A stretch of 64,000 bases of DNA from Lamellibrachia columna (GCA_963662155.1 OY759266.1:9869098-9933097), one strand, 5' to 3'; positions 1 through 11,395 are shown, counted from the stretch's first letter. Made by a program: numbers and translations. Notes: generated from the letters alone by a model not told the origin.

Positions 1-239
1 TGCCATCATTACTATCCTAAATTGCATTTCCACCACACATCTGCAGTTGTTCCTCGTTCTGATAATGACTTTTACGCGTCCCTGTTCACGATTATGCTTA
101 AAGGTTCCAGTGGATATAGACGCTGTAGAAGTTCATTATTCATATATGTATGAATGTATGTATGTACATGCCTGTGAACTGGCAGGTCCAAGTTATATGG
201 CGGTTTTTCAATATTAGTAATACTAATAATATTTCGGAC

Positions 240-3110
240 GACCTCATGAAAATGCGCATCTGCATCCAAGCAGACAACAACGCTTTCGCCACAGTATTCA
301 GCGTTTACGCTCCGACCCTGCCAAGCTGCGATACGGCAAAAGAACGAGGAGCTGTGCCACGCGCTGAGAGCCGTGTCAACGACGGACAAACTTATTGTTC
401 TCGGAGGCTTCAACGCGCATGTCGGCAGCAATCACGAAACTTAGGAAGGTTTGGGTGAGGCAACTGCTAATGGAGAATTGCTTCTCTCATTGTGTGCAGA
501 CTTTGACTATCACCAACAGCTACTTCAGTGTACCCGACAAGTGGTTTTACACCTGGCAACATCCGATATCAAAGCGTTGGCACTTGCTAGATTATGTGTT
601 GACAAGACGCAGCAACCTACCAGACGTCTGTATTACACGAGCAATGAGGGGCGCAGATTGCTCAACAGACCACCATCTTATTCGATGCATCTTGAAGATA
701 GACGTGCACATAACGCGAAGACGACAAGCAGCAAAACCGAAAGCTGAATGTCACAAAGCTGCATACGACAACCGATAGAGCTGATCTACGCAAATCTATA
801 CAACGTGCTTTTGTGTCGCCTTCAACCACTTCCGAGAATTTGATAAACAACGACTGGGAGTCCTTCTGCTCTGCCGTCTACACTGCCGCCGAAGAATCTC
901 TAGGCTACCCATGACGTGTAAACACAGATTGGCTTGATTACAACGATCCAGCGATATAAACACTTCTTCGTGATAACCGCACTGCACTTCAGGAACGTCT
1001 TAGCAAGCCTCAGTTGCAAGCTGCGATACAACATCATGCACAAACCAAGTCGAAGCTTCTGTGCGAACTACGACACATGGAAGACAGCTGGTGGGACGCG
1101 AAAGCTGACGAAGTGTAAGCACTTTCTGATCAAGGTGACTCCGCGCCGACCTACAAGCAACCCGATGCTGACCGCGGATGGAAATACTCTGTTGACCGGC
1201 AAACCAGACATCCTGAGCCTACGCAACGCTGCTTAACCGACCCTCCAAAATTAATGACCATATCCTAGATTCAACCCAACAATGTCCCATCCGAGATGAG
1301 TTGGATGAATTTCCGACAAAACGAGAGATCGAACAAGCAGTCGCTTCCACTGCAAACAATAAGCCAGCTGAATTAGACGGGATCCCGGATGAAGTGTACA
1401 CACACGGAGGTAACACCCTCATTGCCAATTTGCTCGACAGATACAGACGCTACTGCGAGTCTGGTGGACTGCCGCAAGACTTCAAAGATGCACTGATTGT
1501 GAACATCTATAAAAGTCAAGGAGATCGGCAGGATTGCGGAATCTCGGTACTGGCCATTGCAAGCAAAATCTTTGCAACAATTCTGCTCCAGCGACTGCTG
1601 GTCTTTGCAAATGATGTCCTTCCAGAAGCACAATGCGGATTTCGTTCATCACGTAGCACGATCGACATGATCTTCACCCTACGACCGCTGCAAGAGAAGG
1701 CAGCCGAACAGAACAAGCCGCTTTACATAGCATTCGTTGACTTTTCAAAAGCGTTTGACTCGATCAGTCGCCCTTGTCTCTGGCGATTTCTCTCGAAATA
1801 TGGCTGCCCTGAAAAGTTCATATTGATGCTGCGGGCGTTTCACTAAGGCATGCAAGCTCAATTGATGATTGACGGTGAGACGACGAATGCATTTCCTGTC
1901 GCACATGGAGTTAAACAAGGCTGCGTCATAGCACCGACACTGTTTACTCTCTTCTTGGCTGCAGTGCTCGAAGGCTTTTCAATGTGTCCCGCCTCAAAGC
2001 GAAGATGAAAGTACGACAACTGTGTGTTCGGGACCTGCTATACGCTGACGATACAGGCTTTGTGTCACATTCTGAGGTTGATCTGCAAACGCTAGTTGAC
2101 ATGTTTGCCGTCACTTCTGCATATTTTGGACTCACTATCTATGTTCGAAAAACCGACTATCTTGCTCAATGCCAATGGTACGTCACTTAACGTCGCTACC
2201 ACCTTTAATTACCTTGGGAGCACCATCGCAAACGACTGCAGCCTCGACAAAGAATTGTCGGCGCGAATTCAGTCGGCCTCTGCCGCATTTGGACGACTAT
2301 GTGAACGATTATGGGACAAACACAACGTTAAGCTTGTTACAAAATTCAAAGTATACCGTGCTGTCTTCCTACCATGTCTTCTGTACAGTTCAGAGACATA
2401 CACGCTGTATAGACGTCATATTCAGCGATTGTCACAGATACACCTACGCCACTTATGAGCCATCATCGGAATCAGGTGGTCAGACCGAGTGACCAACAAT
2501 GAAATACTGCAACGTGCCTATATGCCGAGCATCGAGGCAGCGCTCCTAAGCCGGCAACTTATCTGGACCAGCCACGTTGTACGGATGAATGACGACCGAC
2601 TGCCTAAGGCAGTTCTGTACGGCGAGCTATGGCAGGCAAAGCGAAATGTTGGAAGACCACACTTACACTACATGGACTGCACAAAGCGACACCTCCACGC
2701 CGCCGATATCAACAAGAGGCACCGGGAGGAGATGGCGCACGATCGCAGTGCATAGCGTACGGCCGTCAAAAAAGGAGCCGCAAAAGCTGAAACCAAAGCA
2801 ACTGATGCCGAAATCAAACGACAATGCCGCCATGAACATGCGCTCGCGCTTGCAAATCGAACAAATTAGCAGCCAGAGTTCGCATGCCGATACTGCGGAA
2901 GAAAATTGGCGGCTCGTATTGGCCAGCTATCCCATGAAAGAGCTTGTGCGAGAAAACGTTGAACGATTTGCAATGTTAATGTTATACTCGAAACCGAGAA
3001 GACCGCCGAAGAGACTAGTATTATTATCTCTGTGGACGCAACATTCAACACTGGTTACCCTCACCCTTGTGATCATTTCATCACCTGACTGGACTCGGCT
3101 TTTAGTTTTT
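240..3110 (+). mobile_element. Decayed non-LTR retrotransposon (endonuclease, RT, C-terminal zinc finger)
   Basis: Successive frames give an AP-endonuclease-like segment (G-G-F-N-A-H-V near 410, S-T-D-H-H-L near 665), then an RT segment. The RT has D-F-S-K-A-F-D near 1740, G-V-K-Q-G-C-V-I-A-P near 1910 and Y-A-D-D-T near 2040. The 3' part has R-L-P-K-A-V-L-Y-G-E-L near 2600 and a C2H2-like knuckle (C-R-Y-C-G-R, S-H-E-R-A-C) near 2890-2950. The order is right for an element of the jockey/RTE-like type with a C-terminal zinc knuckle. Reading frames change repeatedly and stops occur (for example after 1846 and 2458), so this copy is dead. It lies directly upstream of the first recognised gene exon. 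Confidence 0.85.
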
Positions 3111-3509
3111 TTCATTCGAATGACACATTTCCAGCCGCTACATGTGTTAAATTACAGGTGGTGCATCTATATCAGGATTAATGATCACGGAGTCTGCATG
3201 CATAGTTAACATTAGTTAAATAATATAATTTATTTGTTGATTCACATAATTAAATATATACAATATTAACACCATACTGCCAGCAACGAACATACTTTTA
3301 TAACAACAACAAAATGCATGACTAACAACGATTATACTATTATTAGTTGTATACATAATAGGAAACTGGTTACAGGCAAAGTACACTTTTTAAACTATAG
3401 CGTAACGAAGTACTATCCTCGAGGTGATATAATTGGCAGGTTTTAACGCTGTATTTGATGTTATACTAGAGCTGATAGTTTGTTACAGTTGTTTTTAACA
3501 TCATTCCAG

Positions 3510-3659
3510 AGACGCTGCTGTGTTCACGTTTGTGAAATTGAAGAAAGGAGTTGAAAACAATGGCTCTCTGAGTTTAGATGCTATCAATCTCACTCGTCAA
3601 AATACGTTGCGTCCAGAATTTGTCGGCGCTTTCGGCATACAAAGTGATTCACAATCAGG
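3510..3659 (+). CDS. Probable upstream exon, unknown extracellular-type domain
   Basis: A stop-free stretch of 150 nt follows an acceptor (tcattccag) and precedes a GT (ccagg-type end, gtaggc). It enters with one base completing a codon and leaves two bases that join exactly with the one-base start of the exon at 3833. The translation includes V-F-T-F-V-K-L-K-K-G-V and F-V-G-A-F-G-I. I recognise no domain, although its position before an AMOP domain resembles the E-set/Ig-like region of Mesh/SUSD2-type proteins. The donor is only moderate, so the boundaries are tentative. Confidence 0.45.
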
Positions 3660-3832
3660 GTAGGCACTGACGTTCCAAAGACTTGTAAACTTCTTCGTTT
3701 GCTTGTGACGCTGAAATTGAAAACAGTATCTTTCGTTGTTCGAACTTTGTGCGATAAATATCGAAAATATGTTCTCTATGTAGGACCTATTGTCTCTTTT
3801 TATAAATGATGTTTTTACAAATGTGTGTACAG

Positions 3833-4067
3833 GACGCCGCGGTACCGGTGGTCCGTTGTCCGCCCAGCCAGTTGGTATTACAGTATGTACGCGAAAGAAT
3901 CGATCAGGCGTGCACGGGTGACAAATACAACAGCGGCAAAATCGAAATACATTCTAGCGGTTGAGCAAGTATTGGGAGGACCAGTAAGCAGTCTGCGGAA
4001 ATCGACGAGCCAACTGTTCAAGCGCATTACGGAGAAAGCAGCAGATATAAACAAAAAGTTCTTCCAA
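3833..4067 (+). CDS. Probable exon preceding the AMOP domain
   Basis: The acceptor is gtgtgtacag and the donor is caa|gtaaac. The frame is open throughout and phase-matched both to the exon at 3510 and to the phase-0 AMOP exon at 4422. It encodes about 78 residues, with R-Y-R-W-S-V-V near the start, a W-Y-Y-S-M-Y-A-K-E-S segment and a basic helix-like tail. W-Y followed by charged residues could be the very start of an AMOP domain, but this is not certain. No other domain is recognised. Confidence 0.5.
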
Positions 4068-4421
4068 GTAAACACTTGCAGTTAATATTACCATATATGT
4101 TTCCGTTTTAGAAACCACTAACACATTTAGCAGTGGGCAATTGGTGTAATCCATCAAAATACAACTACAGCTGCGCGATTGTTTTACCTAACAAATAATT
4201 CACCATATATCCAATCGTTATTTATTAAAACCATTTTTTAAAGCTTGTTACATTATTATTATTACTTAATATTCATTTATCTAAACACATTATGTTTCAT
4301 TAAAAAAGCATGTTACACGAGCACATTGGCGTTTATGATGTTTACATATATACCTTTCTAATACACAAATCGTAAATTCATCAGACGCTGTGTTTATTAA
4401 AAACAATCGTTTTGCCACCAG

Positions 4422-4591
4422 GAGTCAAGTGAAAAATGGGTCACGAGAGAGCAAGTGGAGATGGTTTCAACAAAACATATGCCTGCCTGTCCTTGCAACC
4501 TGAACATGGCCAAGAACGACGGACGATTTGTCAACGACACCATATCTTCCTTGTGCGAGAAAAGCGAAACATTATGTGGGCGAGCAACATT
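4422..4591 (+). CDS. AMOP domain, N-terminal exon
   Basis: This exon encodes M-P-A-C-P-C-N-L followed by A-K-N-D-G-R-F. That is the P-x-C-P-C ... G-R-F core seen at the start of AMOP domains of adhesion-associated proteins. It enters in phase 0 after ttgccaccag and leaves in phase 2 before gtaagt. Its last two bases plus the first base of the exon at 5481 make an intact codon. Two further cysteines (S-L-C-E-K and L-C-G-R) match the cysteine-rich middle of the domain. Confidence 0.8.
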
Positions 4592-5480
4592 GTAAGTTGT
4601 ATGGAAGGGATATGATTCATGTGTGCACCTATCATTTGCAGACAGCACATCATCACAATAACTGTTCCTGGTCGACAGAACTTTGTATACATATACGTAT
4701 ATATATATATACGTCACTAGAGGCGCTGTGGTTGCTTAAATACCCAATACGCTTTACTATTGGTCAACTTGTTAACTCCACCCACCCTCTCAACCACTGG
4801 ACAATGACGTCTGCCAGTCTTCCTTTCCCAATTTTGCAAGTTAAACTTTGGAGCTGCGCCAAATCCAGGGCTCCCCCTCATTTCCCAAATACGTTGACCC
4901 CCGAGGTCAGAGCAATTTAGCAAATGTCAGGATTAAAGGGAAGACTGAAGCGTCTAAAACAGTACCATCAATCTTTGACACCATATGGATTTTGTCCATA
5001 TCCACTTGGGTAGTTTAACTATAAACATTTAGAAACCTGTTTTTCTGTTGCTAATCTAGGCTTAATACATCGAATAAACCTCCTAATGACTTACTAACAT
5101 TAGCGCATGAAAACTAAATAAATCAAACTGGCCTATACTTTATAACGATATAAGCATGACATTTGGTGGACATGTAAAATATTATATGTAGAATCAGAAA
5201 TGATTGGTACCAAATGATCCAGATGCATCCAGCAGTGCCACATAGAAAGGTCGGAATGTTTAATAATGTTCTGAAAAAAATTAATGAAGCCTCTTAAGAT
5301 CATCATATTCTGGTAACCACAACACATATACAGACTAGTCAGGAAACAATTAGGAAGAAGTACGTTAAAGAGAGTTGTAAAATTATCTACTACGTAGGCT
5401 ACTACAAATATTACCTCTTATAATTTACACTGAAGGGGCCATGCATAATTATCTCACATTGACCGTATTGTTCTCGTCAG

Positions 5481-5710
5481 TTCGGAAGGAGGTGACCAAC
5501 AGTGCTGCTACCAAGTACGCACCGGAGAACTGTTGCCATATGCTGAAGGCGGCGGCTGCGTCAGCAGAATGTCAGCCACTCTCCAGCCATTCCAGTACAT
5601 GCTGCAAGACTACTGGCCTAAAATCATGTGCCAATTGACCAACAACTCTTTGGCGTACAGTCAGCTTCGCCCTACTGACGACTGCAGTGGCTACATGCCT
5701 CCGAAACTAG
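5481..5710 (+). CDS. AMOP domain, C-terminal exon
   Basis: The reading frame starting one base after the ttctcgtcag acceptor gives G-D-Q-Q-C-C-Y, a hallmark of AMOP domains. It ends R-P-T-D-D-C-S-G-Y-M-P-P, the equally typical AMOP terminus. The exon leaves in phase 1. In known AMOP-VWD proteins the P-P-x-L segment runs straight into the VWD G-F-G-D-P-H motif, and the next exon here continues exactly that way. The middle of the domain (L-Q-P-F-Q-Y-M, D-Y-W-P) also fits. Confidence 0.85.
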
Positions 5711-6833
5711 GTGTGTGCGTGCGTGCAAATACAATTTATTGTTTATATTACTTGCTACGCTTTCCATGCACAGTTTGAGACTCTAAATGTTGGGATGTTG
5801 GCCGGCAAAATAGGTGGGAGATTGGCGGCTGAGACAGCAGCCACACACCCCTCCACGGTGGGGTTTTCGCCAACAGGAGTGAACACATACAGAAATTACT
5901 TGTTAAACAACTTAGCCTTTCTATTGACATTGTTAATAAATTCAAGTTATGTCCTTCATTACATTCAACATATGCAACCCCAAAGCCATGATTGCAAAAG
6001 TTTCCTATTTACCTGTTACCATTTTATATTTACCAGTTATGGGAAGCAAAACAATTAAATTGCGAGTGGTCAAATGAATGTCAAAGATATGCATTTACCG
6101 TCGAAATCTGACGAAACGATACTAGCACAGTTGTACTGGTCTGTGAAGAACATATACTACTGAAACGTTACGGTAGACTCACGTACCAATAGCCAATCCA
6201 TAAATTTAAACAGTACACCGAGTCCCTGGCTGAGGTCCTGCCCACATGATGTCGAAATCTCTTGTGTAAATTGGCATTAACACCAGATGTTTCTGTTTCG
6301 CTGCAAGACCATTACTTTTGTCTGCTGGTGTTGATAGCCATGTGTGTGACAGTGGTCGGTGTGGACCTCGGTGTGCTCGCTCAGCCCAATGTGACGAGAG
6401 TCGAGGTCGGCGCCACCATCCAATGCATGTAGATTGCTGCCTCAGTGTTGGAAGTGTCTGAAGCACTTTTGGTGATACATCTGTAAAACATGTCAATTGT
6501 TTTATTATGTGGTATTTGTATGGGTTTAACAAAAGTGAGGTGTCGTTTGTGACAATGTATAGTCGCCAGTATGGCATGATTATACAGTTCCCTTTACCTT
6601 TAGCTAATTGCTAAAATAGTTTAGGCTTAACAATGTCCAACCTACTTTTAATTTCCACTTTTATACATTTATACATGCCAAAGGTGCTGTAGTTTTAATT
6701 ACTGCATGTTGTAAATGTTGTTATATATCATTGTATAATACATGTTTTATCTAGCCTGTTACGTTTTCAATTTCGTTTTTTATATCCTATTATAATAGTT
6801 ATAATGTAAGAATAATGTGTCAGTGGTTTGTAG

Positions 6834-6971
6834 GTGCTGGCTTTGGCCTGGGGCATATGACTACACTCGAGGGCAATTCATACCGCTTTGGTGCACGTGG
6901 CCAGTTCTGGATCATACGTGGTGGCGCATTCTCGATGCAGGGAGAAACCGTAGGCACGAAGAAAAGTAATG
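6834..6971 (+). CDS. von Willebrand factor type D domain, exon 1
   Basis: It encodes A-G-F-G-L-G-H-M-T-T-L-E-G-N-S-Y-R-F, aligning with the G-F-G-D-P-H-x-x-T-L-D-G-x-x-Y-x-F start of VWD domains, and then G-A-F-S-M-Q-G-E-T, the usual F-x-x-Q-G-R strand. Acceptor tttgtag and donor gtaaga are clean, with phase 1 at both ends. The D-P of the canonical motif is replaced by L-G, which may remove a calcium ligand. Confidence 0.88.
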
Positions 6972-7131
6972 GTAAGACCGAATCCGAATTCCCGGTGAAA
7001 TTATAAAATGTAATTCAACGTGTAGAGAAAACTTTCTACAGGCTCCGACGGACTATTAGCCTATGTGCACGCGTGTGGTTTTGTTTGACACGCTCTCACA
7101 CATCCACCTACCGCTTGTGTTCGTTTTGCAG

Positions 7132-7284
7132 GTCAATCGACGACTGGCATTTCCTGGCACTCTCTCGTGATGAAAACAATTTACTCTGACACAATCGAGA
7201 TTCATACATCGCCACGCGTAATGGACATCTATGTGAACGGAGTCAGCCAAAACCTGAATAAGATCAACGAATACCCATTTACAG
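7132..7284 (+). CDS. von Willebrand factor type D domain, exon 2
   Basis: It encodes a segment with S-D-T-I-E-I-H and V-M-D-I-Y-V-N-G-V, the paired strands of a VWD domain (D-x-V-x-V ... L-x-V-x-V-N-G). Phase 1 at both ends fits the exons before and after. Acceptor is gttttgcag. The donor is acag|gtcatc, which is weaker than its neighbours. Confidence 0.85.
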
Positions 7285-7492
7285 GTCATCACCGTATTCA
7301 CGCACTGTTAGAGGACGGCCTGTTCTGTTTCCTTTACTTCATTGAATTTATCTCACTACGCATTTTGATTATGTACTCAAGCAGATTTACATAAGGTGTC
7401 TACCGGTTACATGAACCCTACTCTCCATTTCATATATGTGTACCTCAAATACGTAACAACCTTCATATATACCGGAACTTGTGTAATTGCAG

Positions 7493-7626
7493 GAGTGATT
7501 GCTAACTACAATTCCAAGAAGCTAGCAGCGACATTTCATTTTAAATACGGAAAAGGCTGCATCGTTCAGGTGAAGTTTTATGGACAGACGCTTGCCTTCT
7601 ACATTAAACTATTTGAACATCCAAAG
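7493..7626 (+). CDS. von Willebrand factor type D domain, exon 3
   Basis: It encodes I-V-Q-V-K-F-Y-G-Q-T-L-A-F-Y-I-K-L, matching the terminal strand pair of a VWD domain. It enters in phase 1 after gtaattgcag and leaves in phase 0 before a consensus gtaagt. The three VWD exons total about 142 residues, slightly short for the family, so the last strands may be missing. The phase-0 exit matches the phase-0 entry of the first lectin exon at 8054. Confidence 0.85.
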
Positions 7627-7639
7627 GTAAGTACTACAG

Positions 7640-7806
7640 TGCGTTATGCACACACAAGCAAGAACGCACGCACGCACGGGCACACACACACAGACACACA
7701 CTCGCACGCACGCACACACAGACACGCACGCATGCACGCACGCACACACACACACAGACACACACGCATGCACGCACACACACACGCACAGACACACACA
7801 CTATCG

Positions 7807-7853
<47 letters not shown>
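7640..7853. repeat. CA/ACGC-rich microsatellite
   Basis: Compound (CA)n and (ACGC)n array immediately after the last VWD exon, ending in an uninterrupted (CA)n run. Long histidine/threonine or cysteine/valine frames across it are artefacts. Confidence 0.95.
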
Positions 7854-7855
<2 letters not shown>

Positions 7856-8053
7856 TCCGTGCTTTGTTGTTTGTGTCACAGTAATGTGGTCAATGTTTGT
7901 AAACAGTATTAATTCATGAATTAATACATTCAAAATGTTCTGCAACATTGTGATCGGGTACAACGAAGATGAATAACTTATGTTTTGCTTGCAATGTTGG
8001 TATAATGCTTGTCTGCGAACAATCATTTGTCCTCCTTCACAATGCCGTCATAG

Positions 8054-8279
8054 GTTGCGAACGTAGCACTGAATAAACCAGCATACATGAGTTCTACATC
8101 GACTAAGTTCCCCAACGCGGTAGCATCCAAGGCGGTTGATGGCATCGCCAACACTGACTTCAGAATGCACAGCTGCACCCATGTTCAGCAAGCGGAGAGG
8201 AACCCGTGGTGGCAGGTCGACTTGGTAGCATCGCATGTTGTGTTCGGTGTGACGATAACTGGCCATAGCGACACGTGGC
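8054..8279 (+). CDS. F-type lectin module 1, half A
   Basis: It encodes N-V-A-L-N-K-P-A, A-S-K-A-V-D-G, H-S-C-T-H and P-W-W-Q-V-D-L, the N-terminal half of an FTP (fucolectin) domain. It is unique in the array in starting in phase 0, directly after the VWD exons; it ends in phase 1 (tggc|gtaagt). It retains the C-T-H histidine that contacts fucose in eel agglutinin, but the following N-R-G-D-C-C motif is changed to G-H-S-D-T-W. Confidence 0.88.
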
Positions 8280-9375
8280 GTAAGTCAAGGCTGAACTAAT
8301 TTTGTGTTATCATGATGCAAACTTAATGTCAATGATTCACTGGGTTTATGTTTCACTTAATGTTTGTTAAGGTTCACCAATTCATGTTGCATATTTATGC
8401 TAGCTACGTAATAAAAAATCCATTGCCAAAGAAACTACAGGTAGTACCTATTTGCTGATCTTGTACCTCCACTGTACACCAAATGCACATGTCATAATAA
8501 GATTAGTAACAACAACTGTAATGTAAATGATAAGAACAATAAATACACTGCTTGTTGACCACTTGCCAAAACGTAAGAATTACTACTAGAAGTTAGAACC
8601 AACTCTGCCCGCGCTGGTTTGAGCTGTTGGATGCACGTTTGAATGTCACCTAGACTAAAAACCGCATGAGCATGATGCGACTCGGTCAATTCTGCTAACT
8701 ACTTCGCCAGAGGATACGGTTGAATTAAAAAAAACTGTAATGCTGTCCAGAAAAAAACTATTGGGGGCGTGCTTTATTATAATTGCCAAATGTTTAATAG
8801 AACAATAAAATTGTCTAATTATTAGACAGTTTTATTCCGCCCGGCAATTGCAGCTATACTAAAACTCGTTGTTTTATATAAATACCTGGATATTCCTACA
8901 AATTGTGACTTTAATTGAAGGAATATACTACAAAAAGCGTATGTCTGCATACAGTCCCGTTATCAAATAAATAGCTCCCCATGGGTGAGTGGGATTTCTA
9001 CGTGTCTACTTAGGCGATCACGTACCAAGCTACTTCGCCACTTTGTACGTGATCAGTCATTATTCTAAGAGCAATAAACACTTGATAAGTTGGATAAATA
9101 TCATGTTTCCTATTCCGCACATTTTCTCGGTAAATATGCAAAAATATGCAAAAAAACTACTAGCATTTTAGAACCACACGAGGCCAAAGTAGTTTTAACA
9201 TGGAGATGGTTGTGACACCTTGTTACATAATCTATGGCTGTATCCTTGAACAACCGTGCTTGAACAAATAACTGAATTACATGGCAATTCGCAAATAAAT
9301 AATCACTGTATAGTTCTCATTCATGGTCTGTTGCAGTGTGAAGTATAAATGCATTGTATGCTTGTGTTTCTACAG
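8280..9375. other. Intron of module 1, no gene seen
   Basis: AT-rich intron with no recognisable exon or transposon coding remnant. A short perfect palindrome centred near 8820 (tgtctaatta/taattagaca type) is the only structure noticed. Confidence 0.6.
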
Positions 9376-9615
9376 AATATCGCCTGGCGCGAGTATATGT
9401 CGACGTGTTGCGAACATTCTCAGTACAACCTGGAGTCAGAAAGATGTATACAACATGTAACTTTGTGTCATTCGAGGATCGGTTCGCTCCGGGCGAGACG
9501 AGATACCTTCCATGCAAGTCTGGTGTCACGTTCAGGGGGCGATTCGTCAGGATCACGAATATCGGTTCAAACAGTAAACTGATTCTGTGCGAGGTGCAGG
9601 TGCACGGGATTCCTG
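9376..9615 (+). CDS. F-type lectin module 1, half B
   Basis: It encodes R-L-A-R-V-Y-V-D-V, P-G-E-T-R-Y-L-P-C-K and L-I-L-C-E-V-Q-V-H-G, the C-terminal half of an FTP domain. Acceptor is tttctacag, donor cctg|gtacgg, phase 1 at both ends. It pairs with the A exon at 8054 across an intron of about 1.1 kb. At 240 nt it is the longest B exon, with an insertion before the G-E-T-R motif. Confidence 0.88.
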
Positions 9616-10003
9616 GTACGGTGACACCTTTCCCCCTCCCCATCTCCGTCCCTTGCGAGGTGGGGACCACAATACTTAGTCTGTTCTGCTCTCTCGAGTA
9701 GTCGTTTTCATCCGTCGCGATCTTCTGCCATTTTCACCCACTCTCGGCTGTTTACCTATGCCCTTTCAAGATCTCTTAACCCATCCATCCATCTTTATTT
9801 CGATCTTCCTCTTCTCCTACCATCCTCTTCTGTTCTATTTGTCAATCTTTCCTCACTCATTCTCTGTATGTTGAATGTGTATATAGAAACGATTGTGCGT
9901 TGCTTATCTACAACATAATTTGCCCAACTAAAGTATCCAGATTAATTATTTATATTTCCTTTCGCTTTTGTTTTCTACTGCGCAATTAAGCGGTCGGTTT
10001 CAG

Positions 10004-10222
10004 AAAATGTTATCAACATTGCGAAGGACAGACCAGCTACGCAGAGTTCAACGATTGGGAGTGCAGTTGCTTCGTACGCCGTCGATGGCAACACGGATGG
10101 ACGTGGTCTCAACGCTAAATGTAGTGTTACAACCCAGTCGTCAAACCCCTGGTGGAAGGTCGACCTGGGGAATACATACAGAGTAGATGACGTCGTTATG
10201 GTTCTTTGCGGGAAAAATCATA
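10004..10222 (+). CDS. F-type lectin module 2, half A (orphan)
   Basis: It encodes N-I-A-K-D-R-P-A-T-Q-S-S-T, A-S-Y-A-V-D-G-N-T-D and P-W-W-K-V-D-L-G, a divergent A half. Acceptor is cggtttcag and donor cata|gtaagt, phase 1 at both ends. No B half follows: the next exon is another A at 10814, and the space between contains a LINE 3' fragment. Splicing A to A would stay in frame but leave half a lectin fold. The exon could be skipped or the module decaying. Confidence 0.75.
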
Positions 10223-10359
10223 GTAAGTGTCAAAGCACTTGGTAATTCAGCAATCGTTCCCCTGCATAAGTGTTATGGTTACAATTCGAGTTATGCGTGT
10301 TAAATTGTATCAGTACAGATGTATAAAAGTAATTAATTAATTCATTAATTAATTCATTC

Positions 10360-10618
10360 ATTCATCCCTTGACTGGGCCGATCGTATGGGTGCGCGCTTG
10401 GAGGCTTCCACAGAGATCTTTCTCCATCTGGGACGTTTGTGAGCAGCATCGCACAATTCCTGTGGCTCCAGACCCGTCCAGTCTCGAATGTTGTCCATGT
10501 ACATTTTTTGTGTTCTTCTTAATTTTCTGCCGCCTTTGACCGTGCCTTGTATTATTTCTTTGGCAAGTGTGTTGTTTCTGGTTGTATGACCAAACCATTG
10601 GAGTTTTCGGCGTTTTAC
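10360..10618 (-). mobile_element. LINE 3' coding fragment
   Basis: On the minus strand the frame reads R-R-K-L-Q-W-F-G-H, G-G-R-K-L-R-R-T-Q-K, D-N-I-R-D-W-T-G-L and W-R-K-I-S-V-E-A-S, ending near S-R-D. This is the characteristic C-terminus of a widespread non-LTR reverse transcriptase type. Only the 3' end is present, as expected of 5'-truncated insertions. It occupies the place where a module 2 B exon would be expected. Confidence 0.85.
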
Positions 10619-10813
10619 AAACAGTAATGTGTTATTTTTATTATAAGAATTATACAGTATTTTGAGGAGAATGGTTTCCACAGTTATAGCAACCAAAACA
10701 TTATTTTGCATAATTACCTTGAACTCGCCAAATAAATGAACTTGCGTAAATCTCCTGATATTCGTCTTGTCATGTATACATACATACGATTCGTTGAATG
10801 TTTGTATTACCAG

Positions 10814-11104
10814 CAACCGTAAGTAGTAACTACGACGGTGGCATCGGAGACGGTACAAACAACACTGATTCCCTGCTGCGTGAGCCGGAGCTGACGACGA
10901 ATGTGGCCCGCGGAAAGCTAGCCAGTCAATCAACAACGAGTAACTCGAAATACGGCGCGTGGAACGCTCTCGATGGGATTTTATCGTCTAATATGAAGGA
11001 TCATAGCTGCACCGCAACACACCGCGAACGTAATGCTTGGTGGCTGGTTGACCTGAAAGACGTGTATGAGATATGGGCTGTTGTTATAACTAGCCCCAAC
11101 AGTG
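10814..11104 (+). CDS. F-type lectin module 3, half A with N-terminal extension
   Basis: This is the longest A exon (291 nt). About 30 linker-like residues rich in G, D, N and S precede N-V-A-R-G-K-L-A-S-Q-S. N-A-L-D-G, D-H-S-C-T-A-T and A-W-W-L-V-D-L-K follow. Acceptor is tgtattaccag and donor agtg|gtgagt, phase 1 at both ends. The exon and the first bases of its 3' intron resemble the A exon at 42827, indicating a duplication. Confidence 0.85.
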
Positions 11105-11244
11105 GTGAGTGGAAACACGAAGCTGCCATAAATTAAAGGTCTATGGCCTGTACATAATGAATAAAATCAAGTGCAGTTGCTTCGATAAAGTATATAGGTA
11201 GATAAGGCAGTTGATCGTAATATTTCTATAACGATGCTTTTATG

Positions 11245-11395
11245 TGGGGCGCGTGGCTTAGCTGGTAGAACGTGGGACTCTCAATCGAGGGAACCCGGGT
11301 TCAAATCCTCTTGCTGCCATTTCGAAGTTTGACCATTTCGTTCACCCCACTATCAAGTGCCTGGCTACAGATAGAGGTGGATATGTGAAGGAATA
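11245..11395 (+). mobile_element. tRNA-derived SINE (copy 1)
   Basis: Pol III box A-like tggcttagctgg at about 11253 and box B-like gggttcaaatcc at about 11297 are spaced as in a tRNA. A non-tRNA body containing ccatttcgttcacccc follows. The acceptor stem does not pair as a functional tRNA. It lies in the intron of module 3. Confidence 0.65.

Noticed and set aside
4528..4920. 130-codon plus-strand frame
   Set aside because: It is out of frame with the AMOP exon and runs through its donor into an intron.
6206..6577. 123-codon minus-strand frame as a gene
   Set aside because: It lies in the AMOP-VWD intron, resembles no family that I know, and has no clear start context. Chance or an old repeat is more likely.
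7609..8026. Long open frames of alternating His/Thr or Cys/Val residues
   Set aside because: They are readings of (CA)n and (TG)n microsatellites. The same applies at 28387-28812, 36445-36833, 49863-50626 and 63618-63887.
10358..10936. 192-codon minus-strand frame as a host gene
   Set aside because: Its C-terminal half is a LINE RT end and its N-terminal half is the antisense of the module 3 A exon.
11245..11320. Functional tRNA gene
   Set aside because: Box A and box B are present but the acceptor stem does not pair and a SINE body follows. The same holds for 14345.
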